In this document: piece after piece, positions 1-10,807 of the stretch
Numbering within the stretch: position 1 is the first letter of the stretch
Layout: each line of letters begins with the position of its first letter
Assembly: GCA_038363925.1 (NCBI GenBank)
Contig: JAQQWL010000011.1
Location: 2,108,001-2,172,000, forward strand
Length of the DNA: 64,000 nt
Origin: Apiospora phragmitis
Taxonomy: Eukaryota; Ascomycota; Sordariomycetes; Amphisphaeriales; Apiosporaceae
Reading direction: 5' to 3'
Made by a program: the position numbers and the translations under genes
The notes under the pieces: generated by a model
Told to the model about the DNA's origin: nothing
Seen by the model: only the letters and a program-made list of their open reading frames with translations
Databases searched by the model: none

Positions 1-757
1 TCGTATAGGCTCTCCCTTTCTAATTGATAGGTATGAATAAAAGTATATTTGAAGCCGTCGTGAAAGGAGGGAGTAGTAGTAAAAAAAAGGAAAACGCCGC
101 TCTACCAGATTTGGAAGTCGCAGAACCATTGCGACAAGCTTCCTGATTCACCCGTCTCGGAGCTCTATGTCATCCTTGTTTCCGACCCTACACCCGATGG
201 ATAACGATAAGGTAAGCACCACTTGCTGTACTCCGTACTCTAGCGCTGCTCCAGCTCTTCTGCTGTGGGATTATTCTAGCTCAGTTGCATAACAGTTGAA
301 CGAACACACTTATGCCTCGCCGCCTGTTGGCCTGCGCATTAATGGATTCACACAGGCGTTGTCTGGTTGGCTGATGATTGGTCCAATACATCAATTTGAT
401 GCAAGTATGTAAGCCATAGTTTACCTCAGGCAGGCAAGTAAGGCGAAGTTACAGGTGGCTTATTCTGGCTTTGTCCAGTACCTAAGACGGCAAAGGATGG
501 TGCCCGCCCTGCTCCTGTTCCAATGGCACGCATAAAATGCCACTCGTCACCACAACATCCCACCTTTTCTGACTCCCACTCCACACACAGAGGGAAATAA
601 ACCCAGCCCAGGAAACATTGACGCACACACACACACACACACACACCCACCAACGGTCCTGGGAGACTACATACTCTGCAACTTTTTTTTTCTGTTTCTT
701 TTCTGACAACCTTTCTTACCTGTCCATACCCTCTGACAAAGTCAAACAGTCGCAAAT
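1..757. other. Upstream region of eIF1A, no gene seen
   Basis: No reading frame here has the features of a real gene; the short frames are low-complexity. It holds a (CA)n tract near 623-646 and a poly-T run near 684-692. The part next to 758 is presumably the promoter and 5' leader of the eIF1A gene, an inference from position only. Confidence 0.5.
623..646. repeat. (CA)n microsatellite
   Basis: An uninterrupted CA dinucleotide run of about 12 units lies about 110 bp upstream of the eIF1A start codon. It produces the spurious Thr-His and Cys-Val repeats of the overlapping short frames. Confidence 0.9.
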
Positions 758-1571
758 ATGCCTAAGAACAAGGGAAAGGTTAGTAGATATTTTTCCCCAT
801 CCAACTTTCGTTGATCTGGCGGGGTCCTTTTTTCCCGCCACGTACCCCTCCCATCCCTCTTCAGCCCACTTCCATTTCAGTTGCCGTCCTGGTTGGCGCT
901 TGTTGTGATTCGGTGTAGCCATGATGCACCATACCGGCGCACTCCTGTCTACTACCCTCTCTCATGGCCCTACGGATGGTGCTGCTGAGGCAGTGAACCC
1001 AAACCACGAGGTATTTCGATGACAACATACTGACTGGAGTAATCAAACAGGGAGGAAAGAACCGACGTCGTGGAAAGAACGAGAACGACGACGAGAAGCG
1101 TGAACTCACCTTCAAGGAAGATGGCCAGGAATACGCCCAGGTCGTGAAGATGCTCGGAAACGGTCGCCTCGAGGCCTACGTAAGCCGACCCCGTGTAGCC
1201 ACCGTTACTTAACCTCGGAACAATTTGGCTGACCCTTTATCCAGTGCTTCGATGGTACCAAGCGCCTTGCCCATATTAGAGGCAAGCTGCGAAAGAAGGT
1301 CTGGATCAACAACGGCGACATCATTCTCCTGTCGTTGCGTGATTACCAAGACGACAAGGGTGACGTTATCCTAAAGTACAACGCCGATGAGGCCCGTTCG
1401 CTCAAGTCCTACGGCGAGCTGCCCGAGTCTGCCAAGATCAACGAGACCGACACCTACGGCCCCAACGAGGATGGCGAGTGCAACTTCGAGTTCGGCGACG
1501 ACAACGCCGACTCGAGCGATGACGAGGGCGCCAACGCCGGCGGCAAGGAGATTGAAATCGACGACATCTAA
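758..1571 (+). CDS. TIF11: Translation initiation factor eIF1A
   Basis: eIF1A binds the 40S A site and promotes scanning and start-codon selection in the cytoplasm. Three exons fit well: 758-778 (start MPKNKGK), 1051-1179 and 1245-1571, all phase 0, giving 158 aa, close to the usual 145-155. The second exon carries the basic N-terminal tail ([10 protein letters not shown]) and the start of the S1/OB fold ([14 protein letters not shown]). The third continues the OB fold ([20 protein letters not shown], then [15 protein letters not shown]) and ends in the acidic tail with the conserved C-terminal EIDDI. Introns have GTTAGT and GTAAGC donors and CAG acceptors. The ATG is chosen because the MPKNKGKGGKNRR start is near-universal in eukaryotic eIF1A. 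No frame break is seen, in contrast to many other genes here. Confidence 0.97.
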
Positions 1572-2726
1572 AAGCCGCAAAAGGGTCAAATGTCTTGTCC
1601 ACCTGTTGGGTCTTCCGCCTCGGCGCCGCCTTCAGAGCGTGGCGTCGGCAGACAGACATGCCATCAGGGAAAGCTGTCTTCTCTCCAACTCGGCACTATT
1701 ATAGATGGCACCGAGTCCCGCGACAGTTGGGCATTGCACTCGTTGTTGGGGAGCCAAGGCCGTGGTGGGAGAGACGTCATGGCCGTACTTCTCTGACCAT
1801 GTTGATAGAGTCGATTCGGGGACGTGAAACGGGATTTGCCATGGGGGGCTCTTTTCTTAAAACTTTCTTGGGACTTGCAGGCGTCCTGGGTTCTAGTAAT
1901 GAATGATTGCATTAGACCTAATATACTTGCTTTGGCCCATATCCAATATATACAACATCTTCCTGATTTGAGTGCAGCAAGTAATTCTTGACGACACCGT
2001 GTATAATATGTTCGCAGGAGATTAATGAGGCTTCTCGGTATATCCTGTATACTACCCGTTCATACGTATTATATTGGTTCTGGGTGTCGATAACGGACAT
2101 GCCGCATTCTGCTTTTCACATCGTCGCATTAATCCTTCCACTTAACGATCATCAAAGTCAAGCCGGTAGTGTGTAAGAGTCGACATCTTTATTCAAACTA
2201 CTACTCTGTGCAACTACTACTTTAATCCCTACTGCTGCTGCTCCTTGCCACTTCTGGCCAAGACTCCCCCGACGCCGCCAATCCTTTTCGATCCTCTTCT
2301 GCCAATACAGAGCGACATTCGTGAAGGGGGCCTGTACCCTCTCATTGACCCATACTTCTCGAGCTGTCCGTCCATACGATCCTGTCAACCCAAATCTTTC
2401 GGGGCCACGCTGCTTTATGACAGCACATCGATTTGCCCAACTCATCCATGAGTGTTCTAGAACTCTCTGCACACATGGTATAAGTGAGATGATATCCCCT
2501 TGAATACAACGGCTGGAATCCGGCTTCTCCAGGATTCAGTGGTGCTTTCTTGCAGTTCTAGAAGACGCGATAAATCCAGTCCTTAGCCAGCTTGGGTATT
2601 GCCGCTGAACCCAGCCTTTTCTGGTAACCAGACTGGACACCCTCCCAAGGGGCCCGTCATCTTACCAAGTCACCATGTGCTAACTACTACTCCCAACCCA
2701 GCCCACATGCACCAAGCGCTAATCAG
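1572..2726. other. Gap between convergent eIF1A and LAS17 3' ends
   Basis: This holds the 3' flanks of two convergent genes. The reading frames present are short, lack introns or recognisable domains, and overlap on both strands. Nothing else can be supported. Confidence 0.5.
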
Positions 2727-4868
2727 TTACCATTCATCATCATTGTCCTCGTCGTCTGCAGAAGAGTTAGTATATATCGATTTGGCTCTGGTCGGAGGGT
2801 TTTGATTGCTTGACTTACCACTATCGCCGACCTTCTGTTTCCGTTTCTGTAGCGCTGCGGCAAGTGCGTCCGCCATGCCGCCCCCTCCTGAACTAACACC
2901 TGCAGGCGGGAGGCCACTGCCGTGTGGGCCCGTATCACCACTTCCTCCGACGGTTGCTGCGCTTCGGTCACGAATCTGGCTTCTGTCCACCTTCTTCAGT
3001 GCGGCAATACCGCCAGCCTTTTGAATGTCGCCAAGCACGGCAGATCGAGATGAATCGGGCGCAGGCATAGCAGCCGCCGGTACGCCAGACCCGTATCCGC
3101 TGTCTCGGTTGGCAGGCGGCGGTGGTGGCGGCGGTGGCGGAGGTGCGCCCCTGCACCCCCTGGCGGAGGAGGTGGAGGAGGAGGTGGTGGGGCTCCTCCA
3201 GAAGTAGCTGGCATCGGCGGCGGCGGTGGTGGCGGCGGTGCGCCTGAGCTCGGTAGGGGTGGCGGCGGGGGCGCGCCCGAGTTCGGTAGAGGCGGCGGCG
3301 GTGGTGCGCTCGAGCTCGGTAGGGGAGGAGGTGGTGGTGCGCTTGAGCTCGGCAGAGGTGGTGGTGGTGGTGCACTCGTGTTCGGTAGAGGCGGCGGCGG
3401 AGGGGCGCCCGAAGCTGGGACAGGCGGAGGAGCGGGTACACTCCTTGGTGGGGGTGCCGGAACAGGTCTCGATAATGAGGGTGGCAGCGCTGGTGCGCTC
3501 GAGCCTGGTACCTTTGGCGGCAGTGACGGCGGAAGCGAAGGCGCGGAGGGGGTGTCTCGCGGAGGCGGAGGCGGCACCGGGCCTCTAGCCGGCGCCGGCG
3601 GGGGCGCATTGTTAAGGCGCTGGCCGGTGAAAGGGGAGGCACGCCGAATTTGTGACTTGAATCTTCATGGCCGTCCACTGGTGTTTTGGGTGGTCTTGGG
3701 GGAGGAGGCGGCCCGGAGCTGCCGCCGCTGATACACTCCTCTGGGGGGTTTCCATATGAGCAAACTTCCCAGCGTCCGGCAACGGCGGCGGAGCATTGAA
3801 TCGCGGTCGAGGGGGTGTTGGTTCTTGCGGAGGCGTAGGTTCTCGCGTAACGGCATCTGCCTTGGCCGACCTTCGTGGTGCGGGCGGGGGCGGAGGCACG
3901 CCGCGACGAGATCCGGCCGTACTGTCTGGCGGTGCTGGCCGGCTGCTGCTTGGGGGTGGGGGTGGAGGAGGCGGTGCCCGGCCATGACCAGTGCTATGGC
4001 CGTTGACGGGCGGCGGAGGTGGGGGAGGTGCAGCTGCAGACTTGGGCACCTCGCCACCTTGCTCCTGTAAAAAACCCACGATGAATTCTTGGTTGTCTTT
4101 GATGAAATCGTCGGTCAGTCCCTGCTCGGTCAGGAAATTACCAAAGTTATCCCGCCAATGGGGATCGTAGGCCTCCAGCGTAGCAAACTCTGATGATGGC
4201 TTGTGGAAGCCGTTGGCACTGGCTGATGGTGTCCTCGAATGTGTTGGGGCCGGAGCCGAGGGTGGAGGTGGAAGACTGCCGTTTCTCGGCGACTCTGGGG
4301 GACTAGGGGCGGAGGCGTGCCTATGTCCTCCAAAGATGCCTCCGAAGAGGCCACCGTGCTTGGCGGGTTGCGCTTGATTCGAGCCTCCGAAAGGGGTGTT
4401 CCTCGTAGCCTTGCTGGCATTCTTTTCCCGCTCGTCCATCTTCTTTTTGAATTGTTTCGCCTCCTTCTCATCAACAAAAGACAAACCGGCCAGGCACTCT
4501 TCCAGCTCGAAGGTGTGGAAGAAGGTTCGGTCTTGGTTGTACGACCAGATGTCGAATATTTCTTGGTCCCATATTACTCCACGAGCGGCGGGCTAAGATA
4601 CGGCAGGTCAGCGTGATTTTATCATATATACCATGCGTGCTCTGGAGTGACAACCTACAGATATGTCTACCAGCTTGAGCCAGTAAGTGTTTCCCACCAG
4701 GTCGTTAGCGAGCACGATAGCTCCTTGGAGACCCGTGTATGTCCATTTCGACCGGTTCGGAAATGCGACATACAGCCTGGCGACGGCCACTGCCTGGATT
4801 TTGTTTGTCTGCTTGGGAATGGTGCGCTTCACCGTTTCCTTGTCCTCGTCGCTTAAAATTGAAGGCAT
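2727..4868 (-). CDS. LAS17: WASP-family actin nucleation promoter Las17 (three apparent frameshifts)
   Basis: Las17/WASP activates the Arp2/3 complex at endocytic actin patches. Exon 1 (4868-4659) and the start of exon 2 (from 4592) encode an EVH1/WH1 domain ([27 protein letters not shown]). A proline-rich middle with SH3/profilin-type PPPPPLP repeats follows. A WH2 segment ([17 protein letters not shown]), a central helix ([16 protein letters not shown]) and an acidic tail ending DDEDNDDEW complete the VCA module. A last intron (2818-2756) separates the acidic tail. The expected length is about 670 aa, near yeast Las17. The frame breaks by single bases near 3712, 3633 and 3144; each time the conserved text continues at once in the next frame (for example KFGVPP then [12 protein letters not shown]). 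All lie in GC-rich runs, so I infer assembly errors. Confidence 0.93.
3200..3425 (-). repeat. Tandem proline-rich repeats in LAS17
   Basis: About six in-register copies of a unit coding roughly S(S/G)[10 protein letters not shown], about 33 bp each, lie in the middle of LAS17. These are classic profilin- and SH3-binding stretches. The repeats are near-identical at DNA level, so copy number could vary between strains or be mis-assembled. Confidence 0.85.
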
Positions 4869-6399
4869 CGTCGAGGTCGGAGCGGTGTTGCTTTAGGTGG
4901 TGAGTGAAGAAGGAAAAAGGCCCCTTCGAGGTGCCTTCCTCACCCGTAGCAAAATTATCGGATTCGACAAGCCCGTGGGTAGCGGTAGTATTGCTTATGA
5001 GGTAGGCATTTGTCGAGACGCCGTGTTAGTTGGAGGTTTGACGACCAGCAAATGTCGAGAATGGGCTTCGGATTTGTCGAGATATTGCGCACAATGAGTA
5101 TGCGTGGAGTGGTGGCGGCGCTTATTATTAGTAGTGGAATAGGCTGGTAACGATGGCGGCTATGTTGCGTTGCGTTGCGTTGCGTGGTGTTGGTATGAAT
5201 CAAGTCGAATCAAACGAGATCCAGGCGGATTCTGTCAGAAGCTGGAAGGATTGGTCGGTATTATTGGTCTTGTGCCTTTACTCCGTCTGCCCAGCCCAGA
5301 TGTGCTCTTGTGTGTCCAAGGCCAAGAGCGTCTTTTGGAGGCCCCGACGGTAGGTAAGTACAGCAGGTCCCTCTATTTTGGTGGGGGGCCTTCGTTTAAT
5401 GGGTCCCGAAGCTATGGTACACACATACGGAGTACATAACCGTCCATCAGGTTCCAGAGTATCCCGTTGGACATAGCCCAAGGTGGACGATGATAGGGCC
5501 CCTGGAATGTATAAGTCGGTAAGTACGGAGTATCTGCCTGAGTATATTCAAGGCGAGTCTGTGTTCCCTAGGCCAGTCGGTATCACTATCGATGGCAGCC
5601 GATGTTTGATTACTCTTGTATGGTCAATAATGAATGTAACGTGAGTCGTTACCTAACCGCCAGCCATCGATGAGTGAAGAGACAGCGTACGACAACAGCA
5701 GGCCAAAAGTGCGCGGAATGCCACTTTACCGTCACTGTGCAGCAAACTTTACTACTAGAACCGTTCCCCCACTGGACGATTGTGCCTGGCCGCCTGGGCC
5801 TGGGCGACTACAGTGGACACTCCAGACGTTTCCATGTTTGACTTGCACTTGGGCCTTTTTGCAAGGGTGCCCTCAGTCGGGCAGTACGGAAATGACGAAT
5901 CTGCATGGCTTCTACAGGCATTTCGGATTCGGGTTACGAAGCCCCTGTTTCTGTCGAGAGGCATTCATCCCAAGTAGACGGCTGGGTATTGAGAGATATA
6001 TTGGCATTCTAACCCGACAATATGATTATCGGTTTGCCTACCTAATCTATTGTGCAAGCCTGGTGCCTAAGTTGTACCTAGGCAGCGCTCCTTGCCAGGG
6101 CTGACGTACGCGCGGCGAAAATACCGGCTTGCTTACACGTACTTACATTTACTTATTTAGACATGCTGCCCAATGTCATGCTATATCTGCGCACGACTCC
6201 TGAAGACAATCTCAAACACACAGATCAAACACTGGTCATGGGGATTATGGTATTTCATTGTGCTATGTCCGGCCGTGCTGCCCGTTCAACACGTTGGCAT
6301 CTTATCATCTAGTAGCAATCATACACGATCGTAAATCTCCGTAATACTGGCCGAAAGCCCCTGCTCCCTCTGGTAATCATTCACCCACGAGGAGGACGC
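4869..6399. other. Upstream region of LAS17, no gene seen
   Basis: A 144-codon plus-strand frame at 5670-6104 lacks domains, a signal peptide or plausible introns and looks random. A (TGCGT)4 repeat lies at 5166-5185. I see nothing else. Confidence 0.45.
5166..5185. repeat. (TGCGT)4 short tandem repeat
   Basis: Four perfect pentamer units lie about 300 bp upstream of the LAS17 start codon. Confidence 0.9.
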
Positions 6400-6674
6400 T
6401 TATTTGTTCAGCTCCTTGGCCTTAGCCAGTCTCTCCTCCTTGGTCCCCTCTTGCTCCGGCATGGATTGAGGGATGGCCGGTCCGGGGTGGGCCTGATGAG
6501 CCTGGGCCGCAATGCCTGTGTTCTTTGCATCTTGGGCCTTGGGATCGATTGGCTGGATGTTGAAATCCGACTTGCCAGTCTAAGGGGATCAGTTAGTTAC
6601 ATAATACTATGAGCATTACATGCCGTGCATCTTGGGTGGGTGCTCACTTGAGGGTTGTTGTCTTGGCCAGGCAT
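6400..6674 (-). CDS. Small conserved-looking hydrophilic protein, 68 aa
   Basis: Two exons join cleanly: 6674-6648 (MPGQDNNPQ) and 6579-6400, with a 68-nt intron carrying a GTGAGC donor, a CTAAC-type branch sequence and a TTAG acceptor. The product is 68 aa, hydrophilic, with no signal peptide or membrane segment. It has a TGKSDFNIQPIDPKAQD segment, an Ala/His/Pro middle and a charged C terminus ending EERLAKAKELNK. I have a vague memory of small proteins of this kind in Pezizomycotina but cannot name a family or function. The spliced frame, codon use and divergent placement relative to the XPF gene (about 510 bp apart) support it as real. Confidence 0.75.
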
Positions 6675-7183
6675 GATGATGGTTGTGATGTTGGGTATTG
6701 AGGTCTAAGTTTCAATCTTCTTTTTCCCTCTAGGATGCTGTCGTTGATGGAAGATAAAAAGAAGGCTGGATGCAGAAGGATGCAGGAAGTGCCCTTATTA
6801 TATTGCACTTTGTTTGGTTCGACTGGCGGGCTTGCTGTATGCGTTGCTTGATGACGTATCTAGTCGCTGTCAAACCCGTGATTAGGCGGCTTGGTGGCGT
6901 GCGAGCCGGCCGATGATTCGCACTCAACCCCAGATTTTTGGCATCCGCTTGAATCGAATCTAGACCAGCACAACCAACACTACAGGGCGGGCGGCCTCGT
7001 TTCCTTACGTGCACGCATCACTCACGTGTGTGCTAGCCTTACGATTTGTCTAATCCAAGTTTGTCCACCCGCAACCAGCCGTCCGATTTGCTAAGCTGTG
7101 GGAGTATACGTGCTTCCAAGCCTGCCGGTGCATTTCACTGTTACGCGTGACTTCGTCCCAGATGCCCGGGAAAGGCGCCCCGC

Positions 7184-10052
7184 ATGGCTGCCAATAGTTC
7201 ACCTCAGCCTGTGAAGCTCTCACTGCCACTTGTACGCTGTCGCTTTCCATGCATCCATCGGAACTCTTGGAGCTCTAACACGTCGTAGGAGTACCAGCAG
7301 CATCTCTTCCAGGAGCTTCGCGGCGAAGATGAGCTGGTTGTCCTCGCAAAGGGCCTGGGCCTTATGCGCCTGGTCACGAACCTCCTACACAGCTACGATG
7401 CTGCAGGGAACAATTTGATCGTCGTCGTGGGCGCCGAGGACCGAGAGAATGCCTGGATCGGTGAGGCGCTTGCGGAGCAGGCAGCCATCAGCATGTCTCC
7501 TAAAGCCAGGGGTCTTACTATCGTGAACACCGACTTCACGAGTGTCGGGGCCAGAGAAAAGATGTATTCTACAGGCGGCATCTTCAGCATCACCTCTCGT
7601 ATCCTCGTGGTTGATCTCTTAACAACCTTGCTCAACCCCGAGACAATCACCGGCCTCGTAGTTTTGCATGCGGACAAAGTGGTTGCTACTTCGCTCGAGG
7701 CGTTCATCCTGCGAATATACCGGCAGAAGAACAAGGTGGGTTTTCTGAAGGCTTTCTCGGACAATCCAGACCCATTCACCTACGGCTTCTCTCCTCTCTC
7801 AACCATGATGAGGAACTTGTTCCTACGGAAAGCCTCGCTATGGCCCCGTTTCCACGTGACCGTGGCTGGATCACTCGAGGGTAAGAAGAGAGCCGAAGTC
7901 ATCGAACTAGAAGTACCCATGACGGATGCTATGAGGGAGATACAGAATGCCATTATGGAGTGCGTTGAAGTCAGTATTCATGAACTCAAGAAAAGCAATA
8001 CTGGTCTCGAGATGGACGACTGGAATCTAGACAGTGCGCTGCTGAAAAACTTCGACAGCATGGTACGGCGGCAGCTGGATCCTAACTGGCACAGACTCAG
8101 CTGGAAGACGAAACAAATCGTCAACGACCTTACCGTGCTCCGGGGTATGTTGACTTCGGTTCTTGCGTATGACGCAGTATCGTTGTTGCAGCATCTTGAT
8201 ACTATCCATACGGCACACTCGCCCCAACCAGGGTCAACCCGACAAAGCCAATCCCCTTGGATGTTCTTAGACGCTGCGCATACCATATTCAGCTCGGCCA
8301 AGCAAAGAGTGTACGCAAGCAATATCAAGGCAACCGAAAACACACCGATCGATACTTTGCGCCCCGTCTTGGAAGAACAGCCCAAATGGGCCCTGCTGGC
8401 CGAGATTTTAGAAGAGATAGACCGCGACTTATACTTTGAACCTCCTATGAAGGATGATTCCAATGGCACCATTCTGATAATGTGCCAAGACACAGCAACA
8501 TGCCGCCAGCTCCGCGAATATTTGCAAACTATGCACGTCAAGCTAAAAGCCGATGATCCCGCCGCAAAGAAGGACAAAGACGAAGAGAGCAAACCATCAG
8601 CTGCCTTAATGATGAGAAGGAAACTACGAGATTATCTAAAGTGGAAAAGGGAGTTCGCCCAAGTTAGCCACAAGCTCTTCTCCGAGAACCAGAAGGCCTT
8701 GGAGGGTGCTTCGGATCCCCGACTAGCCCAAAGCAAAGGTAGACCTCCGGCCAACAAACGGAGGAGGCAACGAGGAGGGGGGTGGCGTTGGATCTGTGGC
8801 CTCTGGGCGGGCTGCGAATGGGAGTCTAGTACAATATATCGAGAAGCCGTCGGAGGTGGCAGACCTGATGGCGGAAGTCGAAATCACCGAAGAGGAAGCG
8901 AAGCAGAAAGCCGACATTATTGCTGATCCCTTGGACGACATGGAAGAGTACTATGAGCTCTACGAGATGCAGGATCTGGTTGTGATACATGCATACGAAG
9001 GAGATCAAGACGAGCACATTTTGGAGGAGGTTAAGCCGCGTTACATCATCATGTATGAGCCCGACGCATCATTTATCCGTCGTGTTGAGGTGTATAGATC
9101 ATCGCACAACGACAGGAACGTTCGAGTATATTTCATGTTCTATGGAGGCTCGGTAGAGGAACAGCGATACCTGGCCACAGTCCGGCGAGAAAAGGACGCA
9201 TTCACGAAGCTTATCAAAGAACGGGCCAGTATGGCGGTGGTCATGACTACAGACGCCCACGGCGCCGAGGATCCGCAAGAGGCTTTCCTTCGTACTGTCA
9301 ACACGCGTATCGCAGGCGGTGGACGCTTCGCCGCGACTGCGCAGCGTCCTCGTGTGGTGGTGGACGTGCGCGAGTTCAGGTCTTCTCTGCCGTCTCTACT
9401 GCACGGGCGCAGCATCGTCATTGTGCCATGCATGCTGACGGTGGCGGATTATGTCCTGTCTCCCACCATCTGCGTCGAGCGGAAGTCGATCAGCGATCTC
9501 ATTAGCTCCTTCAAGGACGGCCGCCTCTTCAATCAGTGCGAGACCATGTTCCAGCACTACCAGAAGCCGATGCTGCTCATCGAGTTCGACCAGAACAAGT
9601 CGTTCACGCTGGCGCCCTTCGCCGACCTGTCGGGCAACCTGTCATCGGTGAACCCGGCCAACGGGCCGTCGGACCTGCAGTCCAAGATCGTCATGCTGAC
9701 GCTCGCGTTCCCGCGCCTGCGCATCATCTGGAGCAGCAGCCCATACGAGACGGCCGAGATCTTCGCGGGGCTCAAGACGCAGGAGGACGAGCCCGACCCC
9801 GTCGCCGCGGTCCAGGCCGGGCTCGACAAGAACGCGACGGCCGAGGAGCAGGCCTTCAACCTCGAGCCCCAGGAGATGCTTGCCGTGGTGCCCGGCGTCA
9901 CGCCCAAGAACGTCAAGCACCTGGTGTTGGGCTGCGAGAACGTCCGCGAGGTGGCCAACATGTCGGATCGGGACTTGGAGCCCATGATTGGGAGGGAGGC
10001 GGGGCGGCAGGTGGAACGGTTCTTTTCTAGGAATCTGGTAGATTTAGATTAG
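7184..10052 (+). CDS. RAD1: XPF/Rad1-type structure-specific DNA repair endonuclease (one frameshift)
   Basis: XPF pairs with ERCC1/Rad10 and cuts 5' of DNA lesions in nucleotide excision repair and recombination. Exon 1 (7184-7231, MAANSSPQPVKLSLPL) is joined over a 57-nt intron to 7289 onward (EYQQHLFQELRGEDELVVL). The N-terminal two-thirds is the degenerate SF2 helicase-like region. A basic linker (GRPPANKRRRQRGG) follows, then the nuclease domain with VVVDVREFR and the catalytic signature ERKSISD at 9477-9497. A C-terminal tandem HhH region (MLAVVPGVTPKNVKHLV) completes it. Expected length is about 935 aa, normal for the family. The frame slips by one base in a six-G run at 8777-8782; removing one G restores continuity, so I infer an assembly insertion. 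Confidence 0.95.
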
Positions 10053-10458
10053 GGTGTGGTATGATACCAGCAGCTAGAACTGTTGGCTGACTACGATCTA
10101 GATTTAAGCCACATTATCTTGAATAACCTTTTACCAGCCTCGCATCTGCTTCATACACTTAACGAGACTTGGACTTAGCACATGGAACCACAATTGTATA
10201 TGTTGAGTATGCGTGGGGAAGAAAAGTATCACTTGGTATCGGTCGCAAAGTCAAGAAGGATAGATCGTAATAGGTCATGCTGTCATTTCATGCTATCGTA
10301 ACCATTACAACGAAACGTTCGGTTGGGGTATCGTAAGGGTATTATCGCCAGCTCTCTCTCCAAAAAAGTCCACCGCAACAACAGGAGGACTCCATCTCCG
10401 TCTAACGGTCTATCAGATCAGATCCTGATCGACCCGCTCCTCCACATCGGGTCTTTTC

Positions 10459-10807
10459 TCAGATCCGACTTGTCGTGGTGGCGTGCTTGGTGCGGCCGCC
10501 CCGCTTGCGCTTGCCGCCGCAGTAGCCGCAGGTGAGGAAGGAGATGAGGATGTCCAAGAATGAGACGATGCCGTGGATGATGGCGGTCAGGATTGAGCCG
10601 ATTCCGTTCACGATGGCCATCAGGACAGAGCCGATGGTCTGGAACATGCTCTTAATCTAGTCGTAGGGGAATAATATGTTAGTCTCAAATTCCTTCTAGG
10701 ATGTGTGAAGAGCGAGTCATGTAGGGCTGATTCAAAGTGACGAGCCGTGACTAGGTTTGGTGGTTGGTTGGGCAGGCTGAACTTACGCAGGATACGGCGG
10801 CACCCAT
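10459..10807 (-). CDS. Small hydrophobic protein with putative N-terminal lipidation site, 72 aa
   Basis: Exon 1 (10807-10787) encodes MGAAVSC. After a 130-nt intron (GTAAGT donor, TAG acceptor) exon 2 (10656-10459) gives IKSMFQTIGSVLMAIVNGIG, then a hydrophobic Ile/Val-rich stretch and a basic tail (GGKRKRGGRTKHATTTSRI). The N terminus fits an N-myristoylation site (MG) with a nearby palmitoylatable Cys7. One or two membrane-embedded helices and a cationic cytosolic tail would follow. I recall similar short proteins starting MGAxVSCI in ascomycetes, but no established role. It is convergent with the XPF gene. The function is unknown. Confidence 0.8.

Noticed and set aside
2968..3678. Long Arg/His-rich frame on the minus strand over LAS17
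   Set aside because: It is mostly the out-of-frame translation of the proline-rich repeat; only its first 20 or so residues belong to the real protein through a frame slip.
5670..6104. 144-codon plus-strand frame upstream of LAS17
   Set aside because: No domain, signal or splice structure, and the composition resembles random translation of intergenic DNA.
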